Shown here piece after piece: positions 1 to 5,143 of a stretch of 5,880 nt of DNA. Made by a program: the position numbers and the translations under genes. This stretch comes from an uncultured Ignavibacteriales bacterium. Its GTDB lineage: Bacteria; Bacteroidota; Ignavibacteria; Ignavibacteriales; Ignavibacteriaceae. Under the pieces are notes generated by a model, which had not been told where the DNA came from, searched no databases, and saw only the letters and a list, made by a program, of their open reading frames with translations. Numbering within the stretch: the stretch's first letter is position 1; each line of letters opens with the position of its first letter. Location of the stretch: NCBI GenBank assembly GCA_913053915.1, contig CAJXGP010000152.1, positions 1 through 5,880 on the forward strand. The letters are read 5' to 3'.

Positions 1-229
1 ATATAGCGGAAGCCATATAATCTTGCCCAATATTAGAAGTTAAAAATTTCTCTTCTTCTTTGTTGGTTAAAAAACCTGTTTCTATTAAAACACTTGGCAT
101 GGCTGTTTTATACAACACTAAAAACCCAGCTTGTTTAACTCCTCTATCTTTTCGCCCAACTCTTTCGGTAAATTGTTTTTGAATTTTAGCTGCAAAATCT
201 AAAGCCTTTAAAATAATTAACGATGATCC
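1..229 (-). pseudogene. N-acetylmuramoyl-L-alanine amidase (Amidase_3) C-terminal remnant
   Basis: Reading the minus strand from 229 to the window edge gives 76 open codons. They contain hallmarks of the C-terminal half of zinc amidases that cleave the bond between muramic acid and the peptide of peptidoglycan: FTERVGRKDRGVKQAGF, then LVLYKTAMPSVLIETGFLTN, then KEEEKFL and GQDYMASAI. The Glu of VLIETGF (bases 80-82) matches the conserved glutamate of the family. The frame is closed upstream by TGA at 230-232. The sequence beyond shows no amidase N-terminal half, so the first zinc-binding His/Glu segment and any signal peptide are missing. The true C-terminus lies outside the window. It is either a gene truncated by a deletion or rearrangement near base 230, or a gene broken by an indel with its remaining 5' part lost. 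The family call is firm; the pseudogene call is likely but rests on the visible upstream sequence only. Confidence 0.8.
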
Positions 230-232
230 TCA

Positions 233-481
233 TCTAAAAAAATCATCCGGTACAATTATCCGCAAACATCTTTTAAAAAACTATTCACGCAATATTATGT
301 ATGCGAAGATTGCTTAACAAATAATATCAATTCGATTACTCTTAATTTTTTTTATATCATAAAATAATTTTTGATTTATTATTTTTTTTTGTTATAAATT
401 TATTTTAGAAAAAAAATTTTTTTTACTAAAAAGTTTTTTAAAAAATATTGAACAAAAAAAATTTTAACTTGATAAAAGTTA
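233..481. other. AT-rich intergenic region with no recognisable gene
   Basis: This stretch separates the amidase remnant from the ATP-grasp operon. Bases 233-340 have more mixed composition. They allow a short plus-strand frame ending at the TAA at 315-317 and a minus-strand frame interrupted by several stops; neither resembles a protein family I recognise. From about 340 the sequence turns into long A and T runs: by count only 10 of the 120 bases 361-480 are G or C. Such DNA is typical of an upstream promoter region with intrinsic curvature. A small inverted repeat (GATGA, TCC, TCATC; 222-234) sits exactly where the amidase reading frame ends. Confidence 0.6.
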
Positions 482-510
482 TTGACTTAAAATTTATAAT
501 AGTTATATTT
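482..510 (+). promoter_or_regulatory. Sigma70-type promoter for the ATP-grasp/aminomutase operon
   Basis: A -35 box TTGACT (482-487) and a -10 box TATATT (505-510) are separated by 17 bases, each matching the housekeeping consensus at five of six positions. A/T runs upstream could serve as an UP element. Transcription would start near 517, about 12 bases before the ribosome binding site. In DNA this AT-rich, matches to the -10 box arise easily, so the correctly spaced TTGACT is the main support. Confidence 0.6.
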
Positions 511-528
511 ACTAAAAAAATTTTTATT

Positions 529-534
529 AAGGAG
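529..534 (+). promoter_or_regulatory. Strong ribosome binding site whose start codon is unclear
   Basis: AAGGAG is a strong Shine-Dalgarno match. The ideal start window (about 540-545) contains no ATG, GTG or TTG in the frame of the following gene; the in-frame codon at 540 is ATT. The only nearby ATG (559-561) is out of frame and followed directly by TAA. The first conventional in-frame start is TTG at 567, 32 bases after this site, which is longer than usual. Confidence 0.65.
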
Positions 535-566
535 AAATTATTTTATCCTCTTTTTTTAATGTAAGA

Positions 567-1622
567 TTGAACGTTGCATTAACCTTCAATGTCAAACCTG
601 AAAGTGAAACTTTCCTTGAAGAACTATCCCCAAATTTCAAAGAAAGTCATTCACAAGCTAAAAAATTAATCGACAACTATGCGGAATGGGACACATGGGA
701 TACAATTACTGCCGTGAAGAATGCATTGGAATGCTTTTACAACGTTACAATGATAGAAGCAAATGATTTCGCTTATAATAAATTTAATGAAACAAAACCT
801 GATATTGTATTCAACATAGCTGAAGGCTTTATCGGTGCAAGCAGAGAATCTCAAATTCCAACTATGCTTGAATTTCTTAAAATTCCATATACCGGTTCCG
901 ATCCTTTAACATTGGCTACTTGCCTCGATAAAGCACGCGCTAAAGAAGTGTTGTCGTATTATAAAATTCCAAATTCAAAATTTTTAGTTGCATCAAGTTT
1001 AGACCAAGTAAAAAATATTAATTTAAAATTTCCTTTGATAGTCAAACCGGTTTCTGAAGGTTCCAGCAAAGGAATTTTTTCCTCTTCATTCGTCAACAAT
1101 AGAAAAGAACTTTTAAAACAGACTGAAAGAATATTATTCGAGTATGATCAAGCTGCGTTGATTGAAGAATTTCTACCCGGAAGGGAATTTACAGTAGCAG
1201 TATTAGGAAACGGAAAAGATACCACAATACTACCGATTGTTGAAATACGTTACGATGAATTCCCTGATAATTTTATACCCATATATTCTTATGAAGCAAA
1301 ATGGATATTAGATACAAAAGAAAACCCGCTGAATATATTTTCCTGTCCCGCCAATTTAAGTACTGATTTAGAAAACAACATCAAAACCGTTGTATTGGAT
1401 ACGTATAATATACTTCGATGTAAAGATTGGAGCAGAATAGATGTTAGGCTTGATAAGAATAATATACCCAATATTATTGAAGTAAATCCGCTTCCCGGTA
1501 TTCTGCCAAACCCGGAAGAAAATTCATGTTTTTCGAAAGCAGCACGTACTGCAGGGATAAATTATAACAACATGATAAACAAAGTTCTATATAGCGCAGC
1601 TAAAAGATATAAACTAATATGA
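567..1622 (+). CDS. D-Ala-D-Ala-ligase-like ATP-grasp enzyme, first copy
   Basis: A 351-residue ATP-grasp carboxylate-amine ligase of the D-alanine-D-alanine ligase superfamily, expected to use ATP to activate a carboxylate as acyl phosphate and join it to an amine in the cytoplasm. Visible landmarks are FNIAEGF (82-88) and IPYTGS (106-111) leading into the LDK segment; the ATP-binding stretch PLIVKPVSEGSSKGI (156-170); EEFLPGREFTVAVLG (200-214); YEAKW (242-246); RIDVRLD (290-296); and the Mg-binding IEVNPLPG (304-311) followed by KAARTAGINY. The length suits the family. The N-terminus (MNVALTFNVKPESE) lacks the GG-x-S-x-E motif whose Glu holds the first D-Ala in true Ddl, so a cell-wall role is doubtful. 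The TTG at 567 is the first usual start in frame, but an upstream ATT at 540 would fit the ribosome binding site better. It overlaps the next gene by ATGA. Family firm, substrate unknown. Confidence 0.88.
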   Translation: MNVALTFNVKPESETFLEELSPNFKESHSQAKKLIDNYAEWDTWDTITAVKNALECFYNVTMIEANDFAYNKFNETKPDIVFNIAEGFIGASRESQIPTMLEFLKIPYTGSDPLTLATCLDKARAKEVLSYYKIPNSKFLVASSLDQVKNINLKFPLIVKPVSEGSSKGIFSSSFVNNRKELLKQTERILFEYDQAALIEEFLPGREFTVAVLGNGKDTTILPIVEIRYDEFPDNFIPIYSYEAKWILDTKENPLNIFSCPANLSTDLENNIKTVVLDTYNILRCKDWSRIDVRLDKNNIPNIIEVNPLPGILPNPEENSCFSKAARTAGINYNNMINKVLYSAAKRYKLI

Positions 1623-2680
1623 AAATAAATTCAAAGATATTGATTTGCTATAATTCACCTGTAAGTATCTTTCCTATTTACAACGGCAAACCTTCACAAA
1701 AAGGTAAACAGCAAAATGATCTTTCGGAGAGTGGGATAATCAAAGAAATATCGTTAATAAAAAATTCTTTGAAAGAACGATTTTCTAATGTGGAAACATT
1801 TGCAGTCGATCGTAATGTTGAACGTACCATAAAAAAAATAAGCAAAATATCTCCCCATATTATTTTTAATTTTATTGAGTCTATTGATGGTGTTGCATCG
1901 TACGAATATTGTATGGCAGGCGTCTATCAGCTATTGGGTATAAATTTTACGGGTAATACTCCACCTTGTTTGGGAAATTGTCTTAATAAAACTAAAACGA
2001 AACTAATTTTGAAATCGTTCAATATAAATACACCGGATTCTTTAACTCTTGATAAAAAAGATATTATAAAAGAGGGAAATTTTAATTTGAAATATCCATT
2101 GATATTAAAACCGGCTCGTGAAGATGCTAGTATTGGAATATCGGAGTTTTCGGTTGTTAATAATTTTATTGAATTGAAGAAACAATTAGCTTTTTTAAGA
2201 AGGACATATAATCAAGAAGTAATAGTTGAAGAATATATAGATGGAAGAGAATTAAATGTTGCCGTATTGGGGAACATGATTCTACCTATATCCGAAATAC
2301 AATTCAATGGTCTTCCGGTACACTTTCCTAAGATTGTAACTTACGAAGGTAAATGGATAGCTGATAGTATTTATTATAATAATACTAAACCAAAATGCCC
2401 AACTGTAATCGATGCAAGCACTAAAAGAAAAGTTGAAAAAATCGCATTATTAACTTTCCAAGCAATGGACTGCAGGGATTATGCCCGAATAGACATTCGC
2501 TTAACTAAAAACAAAGTGCCTTTCGTGATAGAGGTTAACCCTAATCCGGATATTTCAATGGACTCCGGATTTGTAAGAGCCGCGAATGCGGGAGGTATTT
2601 CTTATTCTGAAATGTTATATAAAATTGCAACTTTTGCATTAGAGAGAAAAAATCATGATTCGCAATGCAAGGCAAGCTGA
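1619..2680 (+). CDS. D-Ala-D-Ala-ligase-like ATP-grasp enzyme, second divergent copy
   Basis: A 353-residue second ATP-grasp ligase, clearly related in layout to its upstream neighbour but strongly diverged. It has FNFIESIDG (83-91), LGINFTGN (106-113), PLILKPAREDASIGI (160-174), VEEYIDGRELNVAVLG (203-218), YEGKWI (242-247), YARIDIRLTKN (288-298) and IEVNPNPDI (304-312) followed by GFVRAANAGGISY. ATP and metal ligands therefore look intact. Two substrate-side segments differ from the first copy: EDAS replaces EGSS in the glycine/serine loop, and NPNPDIS replaces NPLPGIL after the metal-binding Asn. This suggests a different substrate rather than redundancy. The N-terminal Ddl motif is absent here too. 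The start ATG overlaps the stop of the upstream gene (ATGA) with only a weak A-rich ribosome site, so translational coupling is likely. Its last 26 bases overlap the acetyltransferase gene. Substrate unknown. Confidence 0.88.
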   Translation: MKINSKILICYNSPVSIFPIYNGKPSQKGKQQNDLSESGIIKEISLIKNSLKERFSNVETFAVDRNVERTIKKISKISPHIIFNFIESIDGVASYEYCMAGVYQLLGINFTGNTPPCLGNCLNKTKTKLILKSFNINTPDSLTLDKKDIIKEGNFNLKYPLILKPAREDASIGISEFSVVNNFIELKKQLAFLRRTYNQEVIVEEYIDGRELNVAVLGNMILPISEIQFNGLPVHFPKIVTYEGKWIADSIYYNNTKPKCPTVIDASTKRKVEKIALLTFQAMDCRDYARIDIRLTKNKVPFVIEVNPNPDISMDSGFVRAANAGGISYSEMLYKIATFALERKNHDSQCKAS

Positions 2681-3125
2681 TACAAGTAAAATATATAATA
2701 TCTTAAAAAAGATTACTGCGTTTACCGGTGAGGAAGTAGATGTTGCAATGGAACTTGTTAACATTGCTACATCAAATTATAATCAAACGGATTATTATTT
2801 ATTTGTTTATGAAGACAATGATAAGGTTTGGGGTTATTATTGTATTGGAAGACGTCCGCTTACGGATGCAGTATATGATCTCTACTGGATAGTTGCCGAT
2901 CCGGATTCAGATAAAAAAGGAATTGGTAAAATTTTACTGGAACATGCAGAGCAGTTCGTTCAAGAACATAATGGAAGATGGCTGATTGTCGAAACATCTT
3001 CAAAAGAAAGTTATTCGAAGGCAAGAAATTTTTATATGCGAAATAATTATTCCATTATTGCGGAAATAAATGATTTTTATAGAGTGGGAGATAATCTTGT
3101 TGTATTTGGAAAATATTTTAAGTAA
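2655..3125 (+). CDS. GNAT-family N-acetyltransferase
   Basis: A 156-residue single-domain GNAT protein, expected to transfer an acetyl group from acetyl-CoA to an amine. The acetyl-CoA-binding motif A is at about 77-95: strand YWIVADP, then DKKGIGKILL, where K-K-G-I-G-K gives the pyrophosphate-binding turn. The following helix is LLEHAEQFVQEH, and motif B is KARNFYMRNNY (122-132) after the strand WLIVETSS. The ATG at 2655 gives a normal GNAT N-terminus (MIRNARQADTSKIYNI), and a weak AGAGAG at 2641-2646 precedes it by 8 bases. It overlaps the end of the second ligase by 26 bases and so is probably translationally coupled. It lies 24 bases before the aminomutase gene. It is much shorter than beta-lysine acetyltransferase AblB as I know that family, so an equivalent job is possible but not shown. 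Target unknown. Confidence 0.88.
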   Translation: MIRNARQADTSKIYNILKKITAFTGEEVDVAMELVNIATSNYNQTDYYLFVYEDNDKVWGYYCIGRRPLTDAVYDLYWIVADPDSDKKGIGKILLEHAEQFVQEHNGRWLIVETSSKESYSKARNFYMRNNYSIIAEINDFYRVGDNLVVFGKYFK

Positions 3126-3137
3126 ATAAAAATAAAC

Positions 3138-3142
3138 AGAGG
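3138..3142 (+). promoter_or_regulatory. Ribosome binding site of the aminomutase gene
   Basis: AGAGG lies 7 bases before the ATG at 3150, supporting that start. The 24-base gap after the acetyltransferase stop has no room for a separate promoter, so the gene is probably read from the upstream transcript. Confidence 0.5.
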
Positions 3143-3149
3143 CTGATTC

Positions 3150-4316
3150 ATGGAACTGTGGCAGCAAATGATACGTAACAGTATTCATACTGTTAACGAG
3201 CTAGTGGAAAAATTCAAGATAGACAGAAAGGTTGCTGAAGAGCTTGATGAATTTTTTCAGGCTAGAATAAATCCTTATTATTTCAGTTTAATAAGATATC
3301 CCGGTGATCCTATTTGGCGTCAATGCGTTCCGGATAAAGCGGAGTTAGTAGATTTTGATGCCGACGAAGACCCGTTAATGGAAGATGCGATGAGCCCTGT
3401 TCCGAATATAACCCACCGCTATCCGGACAGAGCGCTTTTCTTGATTACTAGTCAATGCGGTCTTTATTGCCGTTTTTGTACTAGAAAAAGAAAGGTCGGC
3501 AATTATGAAAAAATATCTATGAAAGGATTGGAGAGCGCTTTTAATTATCTTGAAGAACACTCCAAGATAAGAGACGTAATATTGTCCGGCGGTGATCCGC
3601 TGATGTTGACCGATCCAATGCTTGAAAAAATATTACAAAGGTTGAGGTCTATTCCTCATATTGAAATCATAAGGCTAGGCACAAGAATGCCTTGTGTGTT
3701 ACCACATCGCATCACTCCGAAGTTGTGTGAAATAATAAAAAAATATCATCCTATTTACGTTAACACACACTTCAATCATCCATGGGAAATAACTCCCGAA
3801 AGTAGTAAAGCCTGTGAAATGCTGGCTGATGCAGGTGTTCCGGTAGGAAACCAAATGGTATTGATGAAAGGCGTTAACGATGATCCGGCAGTAGTAAAAG
3901 AGCTTATGCAAAAATTGCTGAAAATAAGAGTTCGACCATATTATATGTACATGGCCGATGAAACGAAAGGTGCAAATCACTTTCGAACCTCGATCGAAAC
4001 AGGGTTGGAAATAATTGAAAATCTTCGAGGTCATACAAGTGGATTAGCTATTCCCCATTTTGTTATCGATGCCCCAGGCGGAGGAGGAAAAATCCCTTTG
4101 TTACCTAATTATGTTTTACATCACGATGAAGATAAAATTATTCTTAGGAATTACCGACAAAAGATTTATTTTTATAAAAATTATAAAGATAAAAACAACC
4201 CTGGAACAGAGAATAAAAAGCCCGGTAAAAGGACCCGCAGAAATGGTAGAACAAGAGTGAAGGCAATTGAATTTACTAAATTTTCTTTACCCGTTGCCGA
4301 CGAAATTAAAAATTGA
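3150..4316 (+). CDS. KamA-family radical SAM/PLP 2,3-aminomutase, C-terminus apparently frameshifted
   Basis: This resembles lysine 2,3-aminomutase, which moves the alpha-amino group of an amino acid to the beta carbon using S-adenosylmethionine, a 4Fe-4S cluster and PLP. The cluster cysteines are Cys103, Cys107 and Cys110 (CGLYCRFC), followed by TRKRKVG; SGGDP is at 146-150. The PLP lysine is expected to be Lys314 in DAPGGGGKIP. Asp270 (MYMAD) and Asp307 (VIDAPG) match the two aspartates that hold the lysine side-chain amine in clostridial KamA, and Arg112 matches its carboxylate-binding Arg. The zinc cysteines of clostridial KamA are not kept: GVNDD replaces the GVNDC type, and there is no C-terminal cysteine cluster. 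The literal frame runs 388 codons, but from about residue 349 the sequence becomes unlike the family, while the +1 frame continues with a natural tail. One extra base near 4191-4195 would explain this; the intact protein would have about 369 residues. Substrate probably lysine or another basic amino acid, by inference. Confidence 0.85.
   Translation: MELWQQMIRNSIHTVNELVEKFKIDRKVAEELDEFFQARINPYYFSLIRYPGDPIWRQCVPDKAELVDFDADEDPLMEDAMSPVPNITHRYPDRALFLITSQCGLYCRFCTRKRKVGNYEKISMKGLESAFNYLEEHSKIRDVILSGGDPLMLTDPMLEKILQRLRSIPHIEIIRLGTRMPCVLPHRITPKLCEIIKKYHPIYVNTHFNHPWEITPESSKACEMLADAGVPVGNQMVLMKGVNDDPAVVKELMQKLLKIRVRPYYMYMADETKGANHFRTSIETGLEIIENLRGHTSGLAIPHFVIDAPGGGGKIPLLPNYVLHHDEDKIILRNYRQKIYFYKNYKDKNNPGTENKKPGKRTRRNGRTRVKAIEFTKFSLPVADEIKN
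4191..4260 (+). pseudogene. Displaced C-terminal tail of the aminomutase in the +1 frame
   Basis: In the frame shifted by +1 relative to the aminomutase, codons up to the TGA at 4258-4260 read TTLEQRIKSPVKGPAEMVEQ plus a final E. This looks like a genuine aminomutase tail, whereas the literal frame here gives a Lys/Arg/Asn-rich, low-quality sequence (NPGTENKKPGKRTRRNG). Removing one A from the five-A run at 4191-4195 joins the frames as KDK-TTLEQ. Other A-runs in 4171-4195 could be the site instead. The change may be a real mutation or a homopolymer error in the assembly. Confidence 0.65.
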
Positions 4317-4369
4317 TTGAATTTACTAAATTTTCTTTACCCGTTGCCGACGAAATTAAAAATTGATTG
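4266..4369 (+). repeat. Direct tandem duplication, 50-bp unit, two copies
   Basis: Bases 4266-4315 are repeated without change at 4316-4365, and the match continues 4 bases further (54 matching positions at period 50). The unit includes TTTACCCGTTGCCGACGAAA (copy 1 from 4286). It starts 6 bases after the presumed ancestral aminomutase stop (4258-4260). Copy 1 supplies the last codons of the frameshifted reading frame, which stops at 4314-4316. The unit length is not a multiple of three, so the copies are read in different frames and no protein repeat results. Confidence 0.95.
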
Positions 4370-4480
4370 TTAATTATGAGCTTTTTCTAAAAGATATTTT
4401 TTTGTGAAAAAGATTTGAGCCTTTTTAATATTCATAATTCGAAAACTTGAAAGCGGATTTCTTAGATACGCCTCAATCAT
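4370..4480 (-). CDS. Doubtful 36-codon ORF in the convergent gap
   Basis: ATG at 4480-4478 opens a frame to the TAA at 4372-4370, beginning MIEAYLRNPLSSFRIMN and ending LLEKAHN. An AAAGGA (4498-4493) lies 12 bases upstream, slightly far for a ribosome site. I recognise no family, signal peptide or membrane segment. Its end overlaps the possible terminator stems and touches the edge of the tandem repeat. A chance ORF is more likely than a gene, but its length and ribosome site justify recording it. Confidence 0.15.
   Translation of the reverse strand: MIEAYLRNPLSSFRIMNIKKAQIFFTKKYLLEKAHN
4372..4439. terminator. Possible bidirectional terminator structures in the convergent gap
   Basis: AATTATGA (4372-4379) pairs with TCATAATT (4432-4439). 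Nested inside, CTTTTTC (4381-4387) pairs with GAAAAAG (4406-4412) across an 18-base loop. The position between two converging transcription units is where a terminator is expected. The stems are short, AT-rich and have no clean U-run after a GC-rich stem, so support is weak. Confidence 0.25.
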
Positions 4481-4590
4481 ATTTCGTATTTATCCTTTAT
4501 AAATCAGTTTATCTTAAATAAGCATATATGTGAATTCACTTATCAATTATTTTCCCCAAATTTTTGAAAGCTTTTGAAAATTTAATTAAA
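4481..4590. other. Rest of the convergent intergenic region
   Basis: No gene is seen. There is a perfect 10-bp palindrome GTGAATTCAC (4530-4539) and a weak AT-rich inverted repeat (AAATTTT at 4558-4564, AAAATTT at 4577-4583) just downstream of the minus-strand thioredoxin-like gene, which might contribute to ending that transcript. Neither is strong enough to call as a site. Confidence 0.4.
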
Positions 4591-5127
4591 TTATTTCATC
4601 CGGAGTATCCGCATCATATCAATTTCATAACTTTCTCTGGGATACTCAATAATTCTGCCTATCTCTTTTCCTGCTCTTGAAAAAATAATGGTAGGCACTC
4701 TATCTATATCTAAGTCATTAACAATTGTTCCACCGGCTTTTTTATCTCTATCCACCATTATCAATTTTACTTTATCGGAAGGAAATTTTAGATAATCCAA
4801 AATTTTATAAAAATGGGGTACTTCCATTCTACTATCACTGCACCAAGTACCCATCACAATAATGATATCAACATTTTTTAACAACCGGGATGCATTTTTT
4901 AGTGCGGCGGTATCAACGGTATAAATTTGGTATGTAGGTCGAAACCACCAGGAGAAATTAGAATCTGCAAAAACTTTTCTATTATAATAACCTATCAACA
5001 TCGGTTTACCGGAAACCGAATCTATTACAGTTTTATTTAATGTTGAATCTTTTACCGCAGATGTACCTTGAGCAAAAATATTGATTCCAAATATTAGAAC
5101 TAAAATAATAAAAACAATACTCTTCAT
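4591..5127 (-). CDS. Secreted thioredoxin-fold protein with a single active-site cysteine
   Basis: A 178-residue protein with a signal peptide (residues 1 to about 20: charged MKS, hydrophobic IVFIILVLIFGINIF, then AQ), so probably periplasmic. There is no lipobox cysteine. The thioredoxin-like domain begins around residue 85: strand VDIIIVMG, then TWCSDSR (94-100), and a second half with VKLIMVDRD and the cis-proline segment RVPTIIFSRAGKEIG (Pro145). The active site is WCSDS rather than WCxxC, so only Cys96 is present. A conventional dithiol-disulfide exchange is unlikely; a monothiol, reductase-partner or binding role is possible. Cys96 is the only cysteine in the protein. It starts 16 bases after the NAD kinase stop on the same strand and is probably cotranscribed. 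No good ribosome site is visible, as is common in Bacteroidota. Fold call good, function unknown. Confidence 0.82.
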   Translation of the reverse strand: MKSIVFIILVLIFGINIFAQGTSAVKDSTLNKTVIDSVSGKPMLIGYYNRKVFADSNFSWWFRPTYQIYTVDTAALKNASRLLKNVDIIIVMGTWCSDSRMEVPHFYKILDYLKFPSDKVKLIMVDRDKKAGGTIVNDLDIDRVPTIIFSRAGKEIGRIIEYPRESYEIDMMRILRMK

Positions 5128-5143
5128 ATATTTATAATAAATT

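Noticed and set aside
216..317. Plus-strand open frame ending at 315-317 that reads like a basic protein tail (NDDPHLKKSSGTIIRKHLLK)
   Set aside because: It overlaps the amidase remnant in antisense, has no start codon or ribosome site, and matches no family I recognise. It might be a rearrangement fragment but cannot be supported.
3699..4034. Minus-strand 111-codon ORF inside the aminomutase gene
   Set aside because: It lies opposite conserved radical SAM codons, and its translation has no recognisable domain.
4191..4196. Programmed -1 ribosomal frameshift at AAAAAC
   Set aside because: A -1 shift leads to the third frame, not the +1 frame that holds the natural tail, and no stimulatory structure is evident.
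4060..4260. A separate 66-codon plus-strand gene
   Set aside because: Its first part is an out-of-frame reading of the conserved DAPGGGGK region; only the last 21 or so codons are meaningful, as the displaced aminomutase tail.
4266..4369. CRISPR array or insertion-sequence end
   Set aside because: There are only two directly abutting copies, with no spacers, no terminal inverted repeats and no transposase.
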